Assembly (NCBI RefSeq): GCF_001969815.1
Contig: NZ_MRBK01000004.1
Location: 1 to 64,000 of the forward strand
Source: Bacillus swezeyi
GTDB taxonomy: Bacteria > Bacillota > Bacilli > Bacillales > Bacillaceae
Length of the DNA: 64,000 bases
Direction: 5' to 3'
Positions 35,571-44,708 of the stretch are shown here, piece after piece. The first letter of the stretch is position 1, and every line of letters begins with the position of its first letter. The position numbers and the translations under genes were made by a program. The notes beneath the pieces were generated by a model, which ran no database searches, was not told the origin of the DNA, and saw only the letters and a program-made list of their open reading frames with translations.

Positions 35571-36331
35571 CATTCCGGATTTCCTTCTGTAGCTTCAATT
35601 CCAGCCACAAGATCATGGCTGCTTAAGTCCGCTTTTAAGAAATCCTTCGTATTCGGCAGTCTAAGGTTCATGTTCAGTTTTTGGGAAATCTGAACCGTAC
35701 ATTCTTCAATTTCATAATCAAATACATGGCCGCCGGCATTGCGCTCTTCGTCAATAAAATGAAGATGAAAGCCCGATACGGCGATGCCGTGGGCATATTG
35801 CGGCGTCCAGAAGCCGACGATTGTCCCTTTGATGTCGTTAAAATCAAAGATCGGCTGGGATTTCACCGCTTCAACCATTGGCTCGTATGGCTTTTCCTGC
35901 AATTCAACCGTTCTCGTTTTTACTTTTTTAAAGACTCCGTCCAGACGGATCGCATAAAACAAGTTTTCGCTCGGCATGATCAGGTTCATCTCTTTTTCAA
36001 ACGCTTCAAGGGTCATCCGCTGTTTGATCTCATGGTAGACATCCGGACGGAAGAACGTCAGCGAGCAAAATGGAGAACAGTCGCTTTCTTGAACAGGATA
36101 GGCTTTTCCATCTGAACGGAGGCGGTAAAACTCACCGTCAAATCCGATCAGTTCCCCGTCCAGCTGATTAAACGTGCCGATCCCGAAATCGCCGTGCTCC
36201 TTTGCTTCCGACATGTAAAAATCACCGTCATAAATGCCGTCCAGCAAGGAAACCATTGTTGAAACCTGATAGACTTGGTCGAGATTTTTATCGACCGGTT
36301 GAATGACTTTTTGCTTGCTTATACTTTTCAT
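35570..36331 (-). CDS. alsD: Alpha-acetolactate decarboxylase
   Basis: Zinc enzyme of 253 residues converting acetolactate to acetoin in overflow and anaerobic metabolism. VYQVSTMVSLLDGIYDGD at the N-terminus, GIGTFNQLDGELIGFDG in the core and the zinc-binding HGIAVSGFHLHFIDEER with its His and Glu ligands. Follows alsS by 51 bases in one operon. Confidence 0.95.
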   Translation of the reverse strand: MKSISKQKVIQPVDKNLDQVYQVSTMVSLLDGIYDGDFYMSEAKEHGDFGIGTFNQLDGELIGFDGEFYRLRSDGKAYPVQESDCSPFCSLTFFRPDVYHEIKQRMTLEAFEKEMNLIMPSENLFYAIRLDGVFKKVKTRTVELQEKPYEPMVEAVKSQPIFDFNDIKGTIVGFWTPQYAHGIAVSGFHLHFIDEERNAGGHVFDYEIEECTVQISQKLNMNLRLPNTKDFLKADLSSHDLVAGIEATEGNPE

Positions 36332-36382
36332 TTTCCTCTTTTCACTCCCTTGATTGATTTATGATGACTGGACATGCTGTGA

Positions 36383-38101
36383 TCAAGATTGATTAGAGGT
36401 TTGTTTTTTTATTTGTTCCTCAAATGCTTTTGGAAAACGCTGGTCAGCCAAATGAACATTGTCGCTGTAATCAACCGGAATATCAATGACAACAGGCCCC
36501 TCTGCATCAAGACCTTTTTGAAGCACATCTGCGAGCTCATCAGGAGAATTGACCCTCAGACCTTTTGCACCAAAGCTTTCAGCGTATTTTACAATATCTA
36601 TTCCGCCAAAGTCGACTCCGGACGTCCGGTTGTATTTCATTTCCTGCTGGAATCCCACCATATCATATGTGCTGTCATTCCAGACAAGATGAACGATCGG
36701 CGCTTTTAATCTGACCGCTGTTTCCAGCTCCATCGCTGAGAACAGGAAGCCGCCGTCGCCTGAAACAGACACGACTTTTTGCCCCGGATTGACAAGGGTT
36801 GCAGCAATCGCCCAAGGCAGAGCAACGCCAAGCGTCTGCATACCGTTTGAAATCAGCAGTCCGAGCGGACGGTAGCAGCGGAAATATCTCGACATCCAAA
36901 TGGCATGTGAGCCGATGTCACATGTGACAGTGATATCATCGCTCACTAAATTGCGCAAATCCTGAATAATTTGCAGCGGATGAACGAGATCCGCTTTGTT
37001 CTCTTTTGGAGGCTCGCTTTGTTCCTTTAGTGCTTTCTGTAATTGCTGAAGCAACGTTACGAACGATTTGTCAATTGAAACCGGCAGAGAATCATGTTCA
37101 ATATGATCCAGCGTTGTCGCAATATCACCGACAAGCTCAATGTCAGGCTGATAGTCATGATCAATGTCAGCTTGAATTTCATCCAGGTGAATAATGCTTC
37201 GCTCACCTTTTCCATTCCACAATACCGGATCGTATTCAATCGGATCATAACCGATCGTGAGTACGACATCGGCTTTTTCCAAGAGAATATCTCCGGGCTG
37301 ATTGTGGAATAAGCCGATTCGTCCGAAGTATTGGTCTTCTAAATCATGTGAAAGCGTTCCAGACGCCTGATATGTTTCAACAAACGGCAGCTTCACTTTT
37401 CTCAGCAATCGGCGTACCGCCTCCACTGCTTCAGGTCTTCCGCCTTTCATGCCGACAAGTACGACGGGAAGGTTTGCATTGTGGATTTTCGCGATTGCCG
37501 CGCTGATTTGTTTATCTGGAGCCGCACCCATTTTCGGCGCCGGCATGGTTCCCACCGGTTTGGCGGTTGCCGGACCTGATGTCACGTCCTGCGGAAAGCT
37601 GAGAAAGGCTGCGCCGGCCTGTCCAGAAGCCGCCGCTCTGAACGCATTGGTCATGGCTTCAGGAATATTATTAGCATCCTCTACCTCTGCGCTGTATTTT
37701 GTAATCGGCTGAAACAACGCCGCGTTATCCATCGACTGATGAGTTTTCTTGAGACGATCCGCTCTTTTTACAGCACCCGCTAGGGCAACAACCGGATCTC
37801 CTTCTGTATTGGCTGTTACAAGACCGGTAGCTAAATTAGACGCTCCCGGACCTGAAGTCACCAGGCAAACACCGGGCTTTCCAGTCAATCGTCCGACTGC
37901 CGCCGCCATAAATGCTGCATTCTGCTCGTGCCGGCAAACGATCAATTCAGGCCCCTTGTCTTTCAACACGTCATATACCGCATCGATTTTTGCTCCCGGA
38001 ATACCGAAAACATGAGTGACACCTTGCTGAATGAGACTGTCCACCACAAGCTCTGCTCCTCTTACCGTAAGAGTTTCATTTTTAGCGGCTACATTATTCA
38101 A
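36383..38101 (-). CDS. alsS: Catabolic acetolactate synthase
   Basis: Thiamine-diphosphate enzyme of 572 residues that joins two pyruvates. N-terminal [15 protein letters not shown] with catalytic Glu in [11 protein letters not shown], and the C-terminal cofactor motif [29 protein letters not shown]. As in AlsS, no regulatory subunit gene adjoins it. Start is TTG behind GGAGTGAGG. Divergent from alsR, its activator, which responds to acetate and low pH in B. subtilis. Confidence 0.95.
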   Translation of the reverse strand: MNNVAAKNETLTVRGAELVVDSLIQQGVTHVFGIPGAKIDAVYDVLKDKGPELIVCRHEQNAAFMAAAVGRLTGKPGVCLVTSGPGASNLATGLVTANTEGDPVVALAGAVKRADRLKKTHQSMDNAALFQPITKYSAEVEDANNIPEAMTNAFRAAASGQAGAAFLSFPQDVTSGPATAKPVGTMPAPKMGAAPDKQISAAIAKIHNANLPVVLVGMKGGRPEAVEAVRRLLRKVKLPFVETYQASGTLSHDLEDQYFGRIGLFHNQPGDILLEKADVVLTIGYDPIEYDPVLWNGKGERSIIHLDEIQADIDHDYQPDIELVGDIATTLDHIEHDSLPVSIDKSFVTLLQQLQKALKEQSEPPKENKADLVHPLQIIQDLRNLVSDDITVTCDIGSHAIWMSRYFRCYRPLGLLISNGMQTLGVALPWAIAATLVNPGQKVVSVSGDGGFLFSAMELETAVRLKAPIVHLVWNDSTYDMVGFQQEMKYNRTSGVDFGGIDIVKYAESFGAKGLRVNSPDELADVLQKGLDAEGPVVIDIPVDYSDNVHLADQRFPKAFEEQIKKQTSNQS

Positions 38102-38229
38102 AGCCCCTCACTCCTTCATTTTCATTCGTTTACAATGAATTTTTAATAAATTTATTGTATTATTAAATATACATCTTGTGGAAATTGTTTTCCAATACTT
38201 CTTTGTCTTACAATTAATATGTAAAACGA

Positions 38230-38244
38230 CTGAAATCGCATTCA
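38230..38244. promoter_or_regulatory. Cre-like palindrome in the alsS-alsR region
   Basis: CTGAAATCGCATTCA has TGAA/TTCA arms and fits the cre consensus except for the first base. It lies 19 bases before alsR. Could be a CcpA or an AlsR site. Confidence 0.35.
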
Positions 38245-38262
38245 GAAAGGAATGAGTGAATA

Positions 38263-39147
38263 ATGGAGCTGCGCCACCTTCGTTACTTTATGGTTGTAGC
38301 CGAAGAGCTGCATTTCGGAAAGGCAGCTCTTCGGCTGCAAATGACCCAGCCTCCGCTCAGCCAGCAAATTAAACAGCTTGAAAATGAAATTGGCGTAACC
38401 TTGCTGAAGAGATCAAAAAGAGCCGTCAGACTGACGGCGGCAGGCGGTGTTTTTTTAAAACAGATCAAGGAAGGCCTTTCCCAGATTGACCAGGCGGTCG
38501 ACATGGCCCAGCGTACAGCCAGAGGTGAGCTGGGCAGGCTCGTGATCGGCTTTGTCGGCTCTGCGACGTTTGAGATCATGCCTCCCATCATCAGGGAATA
38601 CCGAAACCAGTTTCCTTCGGTCAAAATTGAGCTGAGGGAGCTTTCAACTCCAAATCAAGTCAAAGCTTTATTAAACGGACATATCGACATCGGTGTACTG
38701 CACCCCCCGCTGGGAAACGATGAGCTGATAACAAATACAGTGAAGAAAAGCCATTGCGTACTCGCGCTTCCAAAACAACATCCGCTGACCAAAAAAACCC
38801 GGGTTGATTTGTTAGATCTTGAAGAAGAATCACTGATCGTCATTGCCAAAGAATCCTGGCCCTCCTTATACACCGAATTCAACTTTTTGTGTGAAAAGGC
38901 CGGATTCATCCCAAACATCGCTCAAGAGGCTACCGAATACCAGATGGTGATCGGTTTGGTGTCGGCCGGAATGGGGATCGCGGTCGTTCCGACGGCGGCC
39001 AAACGGCTATTTAATTTGGACGTTGTATACAAAGAAATCGAAGATCTGCCGCTTCGTGCTGAATGGGTCACTGCCTATAGAAAAGACAACCGAAATCCGG
39101 CTTTGAGACATTTTATAGATGTTTCGAACCACCGTTCAAATTCATAG
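38263..39147 (+). CDS. alsR: LysR-family activator AlsR
   Basis: LysR regulator of 294 residues. HTH segment LRYFMVVAEELHFGKAALRLQMTQPPLSQQIK pattern in residues 4-35, effector domain from about 90 with VIGFVGSATFEIMPPIIREY. Activates alsSD for acetoin formation. Divergent arrangement and length as in B. subtilis AlsR. Confidence 0.94.
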   Translation: MELRHLRYFMVVAEELHFGKAALRLQMTQPPLSQQIKQLENEIGVTLLKRSKRAVRLTAAGGVFLKQIKEGLSQIDQAVDMAQRTARGELGRLVIGFVGSATFEIMPPIIREYRNQFPSVKIELRELSTPNQVKALLNGHIDIGVLHPPLGNDELITNTVKKSHCVLALPKQHPLTKKTRVDLLDLEEESLIVIAKESWPSLYTEFNFLCEKAGFIPNIAQEATEYQMVIGLVSAGMGIAVVPTAAKRLFNLDVVYKEIEDLPLRAEWVTAYRKDNRNPALRHFIDVSNHRSNS

Positions 39148-39163
39148 ACTGGTAGAAAACAAG

Positions 39164-39205
39164 AAAATCCCCCTTGACTCAACGAATGGTCGAGGGGGAT
39201 TTTTG
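39164..39205 (+). terminator. Terminator of alsR
   Basis: Stem AAAATCCCCCTTGAC with its near-complement GTCGAGGGGGATTTT. Confidence 0.88.
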
Positions 39206-39225
39206 TTTGATTATTGATACATTTT

Positions 39226-39475
39226 CACGCGTTCTGAAAGATGAAAAAACCGGGGTTCTCCCGGTCACATTCCAATAGCGGCCCAGTCGCTTCAAGGATC
39301 GGTTCCCCAATCTGGATGATTGCCGCATGCCCCATCAAAGGCACTCCCTCCTCTTTCCAGCAAGCTGTACCCTGCAAGAGAAGCGAGATCATGCGGGCTG
39401 ACAGGCCAAACCCCTTTTGGTCTTTTGACATATCGCGGCTTGTATTCCTTGATGCTAGCGAAAGCCTTCATAACT
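39226..39475 (-). pseudogene. Decayed gamma-glutamyltransferase fragment, YwrD-like
   Basis: Two overlapping minus-strand frames together look like the N-terminus of a gamma-glutamyltransferase. One gives VSPHDLASLAGYSLLERGGSAFDGA, close to the PHxLAS-AG---L--GGNA-DAA pattern of the family. The other gives ILEATGPLLECDRENPGFFIFQNA, recalling the EP-ATGIGGDGF segment. The frames are shifted and the rest of the roughly 525-residue protein is absent. B. subtilis ywrD (a GGT homologue) occupies this place beside ywrC, so this is probably its remnant. Evidence is motif likeness plus position. Confidence 0.5.
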
Positions 39476-39626
39476 TTTGTCATTAAGATTAATAAAGGAG
39501 ATAAAATCATTCATATCGAAATTAAAGTTATGATACAATTTACAAAACGTTATTTTAAAACCAGAATTCATTTCGTTTTAAATCAAACGCAAGAGATTTC
39601 TACAGTGTGAAAGGAAGGTGCCATTT

Positions 39627-40103
39627 ATGAGCCTTGATTACCATATGCCAAATTTAATTCTTGATGAGACAGATAAAAAAATTCTTTCCATATTACATGA
39701 GGAAGGAAGAATTTCCTATACGGATTTAGGGAAGCGTGTGGGCCTCTCAAGAGTTGCCGTTCAGACAAGAATCAACAACTTGATCGAGGAAGGGATCATT
39801 GAGAGGTTCACAGCTGTTATCAACCCTGTAAAGGTAGGCATTCATGTATCAGTCTTTTTTAATGTTGAAGTCGAGCCTCAATATTTAGAGTCTGTCGCCG
39901 CCGCCTTGGAAAAAGAACCTGCCGTCACAAGCCTCTATCATATGACAGGTCCGAGCAAACTCCATATGCATGGAATCTTTGCCAATGATCAAGAAATGGA
40001 AGAATTTTTGACTAAGCGGCTCTATCCTTTGAAAGGAGTCGTCAGCGTTGACTGCCAGATGCTGATCAAGCGCTATAAAAGCCGCATGGGAATGAAGCTT
40101 TAA
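39627..40103 (+). CDS. ywrC: Lrp/AsnC-family regulator YwrC
   Basis: Regulator of 158 residues. Helix-turn-helix [38 protein letters not shown] in residues about 10-50, then an RAM-type ligand-binding domain. ATG at 39627 is used because AAGGAAGG sits eight bases upstream. Directly before the chromate transporter pair, as in B. subtilis ywrCBA, and so probably controls it. Confidence 0.88.
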   Translation: MSLDYHMPNLILDETDKKILSILHEEGRISYTDLGKRVGLSRVAVQTRINNLIEEGIIERFTAVINPVKVGIHVSVFFNVEVEPQYLESVAAALEKEPAVTSLYHMTGPSKLHMHGIFANDQEMEEFLTKRLYPLKGVVSVDCQMLIKRYKSRMGMKL

Positions 40104-40122
40104 AACAGGAGGAGAAACTCAT

Positions 40123-40707
40123 ATGAAGCATCCTTATCGGGAACTGGTCATTGCTATGGTGAGAACCGGTATATTGGGGTTTGGAGGAGGGCCTTCCGTC
40201 ATTCCGCTGATCCGGCATGAAGCCGTCGCGACATTTAAATGGATAGATGATGATGAATTCGGAGAAATATATGCGATCGCCAACGCGCTCCCCGGACCGA
40301 TTGCAACGAAAATGTCGGCTTATTTGGGGCACAAAGTAAAAGGCGTCCCAGGAGCGGTCGTCGCAACAGCAGCGCATATCATGCCGACCTGTATCGCCAT
40401 GGCCGTCTTGTTTGCGGCCGTCAATGTGCTCAGCCATTCAAAAGTCGTAAGCGGAATGATCGGCGCGGTCACCCCTGTCATCGCCGTCATGCTCGGGATT
40501 ATGGCTTATGAATTTGGCCAAAAAGCATTGAAGGGATTTGGCGTGTTTACAGGCGTCCTTTTCTTCATTCTTGCGTTCTTGGGCCTTCAGGTGTTTTCCA
40601 TACACCCCGGCATCATTGTCGTGATTTTTTTAGCGTACGGCACATTCCACTTTAAGCTAAAAAGAAATTCGGAGCAGGAAAAGGATAAAGGAGTGTCCGC
40701 TCCATGA
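40123..40707 (+). CDS. ywrB: Chromate transporter subunit YwrB
   Basis: Half-size CHR-family membrane protein of 194 residues. The family pattern is clear: GFGGGPSVIPLIRHEAV near 20 and the ANALPGPIATKMSAYLGHKVKG segment near 48. About six hydrophobic segments; a charged tail follows residue 175. Its stop overlaps ywrA by four bases. The two halves probably form a heterodimer exporting chromate/sulfate-like anions. Confidence 0.9.
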   Translation: MKHPYRELVIAMVRTGILGFGGGPSVIPLIRHEAVATFKWIDDDEFGEIYAIANALPGPIATKMSAYLGHKVKGVPGAVVATAAHIMPTCIAMAVLFAAVNVLSHSKVVSGMIGAVTPVIAVMLGIMAYEFGQKALKGFGVFTGVLFFILAFLGLQVFSIHPGIIVVIFLAYGTFHFKLKRNSEQEKDKGVSAP

Positions 40708-41240
40708 TCGTATTATATTTGTTTTGGGCTTTCTTTATTGCCAATCTATTGGGCTACGGCGGCGGTCCCGCTTCGATTCCCCTCAATTTTGAAGAGATTG
40801 TTCAGCACTTTCATTGGCTGTCAAAAGACGAATTTTCAAACATGCTCGCGCTTGCGAACGCCTTGCCCGGCCCGATCGCCACGAAAATTGCCGCTTTCGT
40901 CGGCTACAGTGTCCTCGGATGGCCTGGTGTCATCATCGCTCTCATCGCCACCGTCTTGCCTTCGGCTATCGCGCTGATTTTGCTGCTTAAACTGATCCGC
41001 CGCTTTCGCCAGTCACCAGTTATCAAAGGCATGACACTGTCCGTTCAGCCCGTGATTGCCGTGATGATGCTTTTGCTGACATGGGAAATCGGCGGTGATG
41101 CGGTTCATTCTATCGGTCTGATCCAATCGATGGTGATTGCCCTGATATCATTAGCCGCATTAACGAAATTTCGCGTTCATCCCGCATTTCTCATTGCAGC
41201 GGCATTCGCTTACGGCGGACTGGTCATGCCGCTGCTTTAA
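40704..41240 (+). CDS. ywrA: Chromate transporter subunit YwrA
   Basis: Second CHR half, 178 residues, with GYGGGPASIPLNFEEIV near 18 and ALANALPGPIATKIAAFVGYSVLG near 45. About six hydrophobic segments. Shares the two CHR motifs with YwrB, with which it is translationally coupled. No terminator is obvious before convergent ugd, 26 bases away. Confidence 0.9.
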   Translation: MIVLYLFWAFFIANLLGYGGGPASIPLNFEEIVQHFHWLSKDEFSNMLALANALPGPIATKIAAFVGYSVLGWPGVIIALIATVLPSAIALILLLKLIRRFRQSPVIKGMTLSVQPVIAVMMLLLTWEIGGDAVHSIGLIQSMVIALISLAALTKFRVHPAFLIAAAFAYGGLVMPLL

Positions 41241-41266
41241 AGAAGCGGACTGAGAGGCGGAGGCTG

Positions 41267-42583
41267 TCAAATATGAAGCGGGACAACCTGCCGTCTTCCT
41301 ATCGAGTGATATTCGACTCCCGCTTCTGCAGCTTCCGTTAACTCAAAGCAGTTTCTCCCGTCAAAAACAACCGGTTCATCCATCAGCGTTTTGTAAGAAT
41401 CTAGAGGGAAGGTTTTAATCATTTCCCAATCTGTTAAAATCATCACTGCATCTGCACCTTTTATCGCATCTTCAATCGTCTCTGCATATTGAACAGAGCT
41501 TGGCAAAACCTGTTTTGCATGTTTCATCGCAGCCGGATCAAATGCTTGAATGGAAGCGCCCATCTCAACTAATTTTTCGGCGACATTGATGGAGGGCGCT
41601 TCCCTCATATCGTCTGTATTCGGTTTAAAGGCAAGGCCCAGCAGGGAGATCGTCTTGCCTTTTAATCCGCCAAGACGATCGGCCGCTTTTTGAACCAAAA
41701 GATTCTGCTGCTCATTATTCACTTTAATCACAGATTTAAGCAGCTCAAAATTATGCTCTACATGTCCGGCAATCTGGACGAGCGCATTTGTATCCTTCGG
41801 AAAACAAGAGCCTCCGTATCCGATCCCCGCTTTTAAAAACTGATGGCCGATTCTTTTGTCCTGACCCATTCCATATGCAACAGATTCAATATCGGCACCG
41901 ATTTTCTCGCAAATATTTGATATTTCATTTATAAAACTGATTTTCGTGGCAAGAAATGCATTTGATGCATATTTGATCATTTCTGCGCTTCTTATATCCG
42001 TTTTAAAAACAGGGATGCGCAAGGGCTGAAAAACCTGTTCGAGTGCATCAGCCGTTTTGTCGTCATCAGCCCCGATCACGATGCGGTCGCCGTGGAACGC
42101 ATCATAAATGGCAGACCCCTCACGCAAAAATTCGGGATTGGATGCTGCCGTTATACGTATTCCTTCCTTTAAATGCCGTTTGATGATCGCGGAAATCAGA
42201 TCGCTTGTGCCGACAGGAACAGTGCTTTTTGTCACCACAAGACAATCGCGCTGCACATGGCGTCCGATCATTTCCGCCGCCCCTTCAATAAAGCGGAGGT
42301 CGGACTGGCCGTTTTCTTTTTGCGGAGTCCCGACTGCAATGAATATCATCTCCGCATTTGCCAAGCCTTTATCAAATCTTGTTTCAAATGCCAGCCTTCG
42401 GCGGGTGAGATTTTTTTGGACCATCTCTTCAAGGCCGGGCTCATAAATCGGCGATATCCCTCTCCTCAACAACGCAATCTTTTTTTCATCGATATCAAGG
42501 CATGTGACATGATGGCCGATTTCCGCAAGGCATACCCCCGTCACAAGGCCGACATAACCGGTGCCGACAATCGAAATATTCAT
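41267..42583 (-). CDS. ugd: UDP-glucose 6-dehydrogenase
   Basis: 438-residue NAD-dependent enzyme making UDP-glucuronate for teichuronic or exopolysaccharides. N-terminal Rossmann motif VGTGYVGLVTGVCLAEIGHH. Catalytic segments: VTKSTVPVGTSD, NPEFLREGSA, the Lys of EMIKYASNAFLATKISF and the nucleophile Cys of GIGYGGSCFPKD. Residue 70 is Phe (AFETRFDKG), whereas B. subtilis Ugd has the regulatory phospho-Tyr70 here, as I recall it. Third gene of tkmA-ptpZ-ugd; matches ywqF in position. Confidence 0.93.
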   Translation of the reverse strand: MNISIVGTGYVGLVTGVCLAEIGHHVTCLDIDEKKIALLRRGISPIYEPGLEEMVQKNLTRRRLAFETRFDKGLANAEMIFIAVGTPQKENGQSDLRFIEGAAEMIGRHVQRDCLVVTKSTVPVGTSDLISAIIKRHLKEGIRITAASNPEFLREGSAIYDAFHGDRIVIGADDDKTADALEQVFQPLRIPVFKTDIRSAEMIKYASNAFLATKISFINEISNICEKIGADIESVAYGMGQDKRIGHQFLKAGIGYGGSCFPKDTNALVQIAGHVEHNFELLKSVIKVNNEQQNLLVQKAADRLGGLKGKTISLLGLAFKPNTDDMREAPSINVAEKLVEMGASIQAFDPAAMKHAKQVLPSSVQYAETIEDAIKGADAVMILTDWEMIKTFPLDSYKTLMDEPVVFDGRNCFELTEAAEAGVEYHSIGRRQVVPLHI

Positions 42584-42639
42584 GCAGCTCCTCCTCTGAC
42601 TGAATAATGCCGGCTTTGCGGAGCAAGGCGGGAGATCTT

Positions 42640-43392
42640 TTACAGCAGACCCAGCAGCTTTTTCTTTCTGACTGGAAGCGGCGGTTCTTTATGAATCCCC
42701 CGATTTTTCAAGAGAAGCCCGGCATTTTCTATAAACATACTCAAGAAGTCGCGGCCATATTCGTTTTCTACAGCATCAAAAAAGAAGGAACGTGTGGTGA
42801 GATTGTGGGCATCTGATGCAATAAAATGGACGAGGTTTGCTTCGATAAAACGGCGGGCCGCACTTTTGACGCTCCTCCCAAAGCGTCCGGCCAGACTTGA
42901 GCATGTGAGCTGTACACATGCGCCGTTTTTGACCAGCCGATATAAAATGCCCGGGTTTTCCATGATTTCTATGTTTCGCTCGGGATGGGCAATAATCGGG
43001 ATATATCCGTTTAACTGAAGATCAAACAGCAGCTTTTCCGCATAGCGCGGAACATGGTGGTAAGGAAGCTCTATCAGGACATACTTTGTATCAGCGAGAC
43101 TGAGCAGCTTTCCGCGGCCAAGGTCGTCCTTCAATCCGCCATATAAACGGATTTCCTGACCTTGTGTGATGCTTAGCGGGATATTTTCTTGCTCTAGTCT
43201 GGCTTTTAATGTTGTGACGGCTGCGAGGATTGTCTCTTTTTGATTCATATATACACCATTTTGATGGTGAGGTGTGGCGATAATGGTATGAATCCCTTGC
43301 CCAACGGCTTGTTTAGCCATTTCTACACTGTCATTCACACTCTTTGCTCCGTCATCAAGATCCGCAAGAATGTGGCAATGAATATCGATCAT
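42640..43392 (-). CDS. ptpZ: PHP-family protein-tyrosine phosphatase PtpZ (YwqE)
   Basis: Manganese-dependent tyrosine phosphatase of 250 residues (CpsB/YwqE type). Metal motifs: MIDIHCHILADLDDGAKS at the N-terminus, TIIATPHHQNG near 40, Glu in GQEIRLYG, IPIIAHPERN near 134 and IASDAHN near 195. In B. subtilis it removes phosphates placed by the kinase PtkA. Here its gene starts 12 bases after tkmA with no kinase gene between. Confidence 0.9.
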   Translation of the reverse strand: MIDIHCHILADLDDGAKSVNDSVEMAKQAVGQGIHTIIATPHHQNGVYMNQKETILAAVTTLKARLEQENIPLSITQGQEIRLYGGLKDDLGRGKLLSLADTKYVLIELPYHHVPRYAEKLLFDLQLNGYIPIIAHPERNIEIMENPGILYRLVKNGACVQLTCSSLAGRFGRSVKSAARRFIEANLVHFIASDAHNLTTRSFFFDAVENEYGRDFLSMFIENAGLLLKNRGIHKEPPLPVRKKKLLGLL

Positions 43393-43404
43393 AACCGAAC
43401 CTCC

Positions 43405-44127
43405 TTAAAACGACTGATCTTTTCCGATGAAGCTATTTAAATGCTCAGCCTGTCCTTTTTTCGGTTTGGTGTATAATATATTTCCTAATACGGATAGCTC
43501 CAGCTCCTTTTCAATGTCCTCTTCGTTTTTCACTGTGTTTTTCAAAAGTTCAAGAAGAAAAGCGAGCCCCGCCCCAAACAGCAGGCCGAATGCCGTAAAA
43601 CCGGCAATATTAAACGTTTTGTTCGGACTGATCGGAGCCGGTGCATCATCCGGCATGGCTTTTGCCACGACACTGACTTCAGCGATCCCGCCCATGATGC
43701 TTTCAATGTCTCTCGCAAAAACGGAAACGACGGTATTCGCGATATTCATCGCCTTGGAATAATCTTTGTCAGTCGCGGAAATACTGACAATCTGCGACTC
43801 GTTTTCGCTGACAACCGTTATTTTTTTCTTCAGCTCTTCAGCCGTTTCCTGAAGGCTGAGTTCTTCTTTCACTTCATTCAAAATGATCGGGCTTTTCATG
43901 ATCACGTTATACGTGTTGATCAGTTCAAGGTTGGTCTGAATGTCGGTAAAGTTTGAGGTTTGACGGCCGTTGATGAGGATTTGAGCAGATGCCTGATAGA
44001 CTGGTGTAAGGATAAAAAAGTTGACGGCGGCGCTGGATAAAGCTGCCGTTATCGTCATCAGAGCAATGAGAATGAATCTTTTCTTTAAAACGAGGAACAC
44101 ATCTTTAAAGCCGATTTTATCTCCCAT
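43405..44127 (-). CDS. tkmA: Tyrosine-kinase modulator TkmA (YwqC)
   Basis: Wzz-type membrane protein of 240 residues. Two membrane helices (about 17-37 and 172-193) flank an external region of mixed fold, followed by a cytoplasmic tail of about 45 residues. In B. subtilis the tail activates the kinase PtkA. The tail ends in LGNILYTKPKKGQAEHLNSF and shows no kinase fusion (no Walker A), so activity on a kinase encoded elsewhere, or chain-length control alone, must be considered. Confidence 0.88.
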   Translation of the reverse strand: MGDKIGFKDVFLVLKKRFILIALMTITAALSSAAVNFFILTPVYQASAQILINGRQTSNFTDIQTNLELINTYNVIMKSPIILNEVKEELSLQETAEELKKKITVVSENESQIVSISATDKDYSKAMNIANTVVSVFARDIESIMGGIAEVSVVAKAMPDDAPAPISPNKTFNIAGFTAFGLLFGAGLAFLLELLKNTVKNEEDIEKELELSVLGNILYTKPKKGQAEHLNSFIGKDQSF

Positions 44128-44316
44128 AAAAGCCCCCTCAAGATTTGCGGATTTATTTAAATTTTCAGCAAATTATACAACTACTTTGATTATACATATG
44201 ATGATTCGCCTTTGGGAAAAAATTTCCTGACAAATAGCGGGAGATTCCGGGAAATCTGAGTTTTTATATGGTGTTACATATCGACTTTTGCAGGATTCAG
44301 CACTTTTTTGCTGAAA

Positions 44317-44351
44317 GAAAAAAGCCGCAAAACACAGTTTGCAGCTTTTTA
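44317..44351 (-). terminator. Terminator of the ywzD-like ORF
   Basis: Stem GCTGCAAA/TTTTGCGGC with loop CTGTG and a T6 run on the minus strand, overlapping the stop codon. Confidence 0.75.
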
Positions 44352-44492
44352 CGTTGTATATCCATTTTTAATATGAAGAATCAGATCTTCAAGAAGTTCT
44401 TTTGTCGTAATGTCTTTCGACTTTTCACCAATGTCATAAGCGTGCATAAGAATTTTCAAAAATTCTTCCTGGTTCAATCCCTTGTCATCCAT
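44349..44492 (-). CDS. ywzD: Small acidic protein, YwzD-like
   Basis: 47-residue ORF too short for most tracks: ATG behind AAAGGAAAAGG and followed at once by a terminator. The product (MDDKGLNQEEFLKILMHAYD then a LLEDLILHIKNG end) is helical and acidic with no membrane part. B. subtilis has a small gene ywzD in this same gap between ywqC and ywqB; symbol by position and memory. Function unknown. Confidence 0.6.
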   Translation of the reverse strand: MDDKGLNQEEFLKILMHAYDIGEKSKDITTKELLEDLILHIKNGYTT

Positions 44493-44708
44493 ATCCTTTT
44501 CCTTTCAGCTTCCATGAATTAAAACATTTCATATTTATACTTCAAATTATATGATGTAAAGAATCGATTTGCCATAGTCTATTACATTATTCGACACCCA
44601 TTTGTTTTTATGTCCTTTTCCAGAGAAAATCTTTTTTGGATGGGTGGATTAAGTTATAATAGAGAGATTGGAAACTTTTTAAAAGTCATTCGGTTAGGAG
44701 CGATAGAC

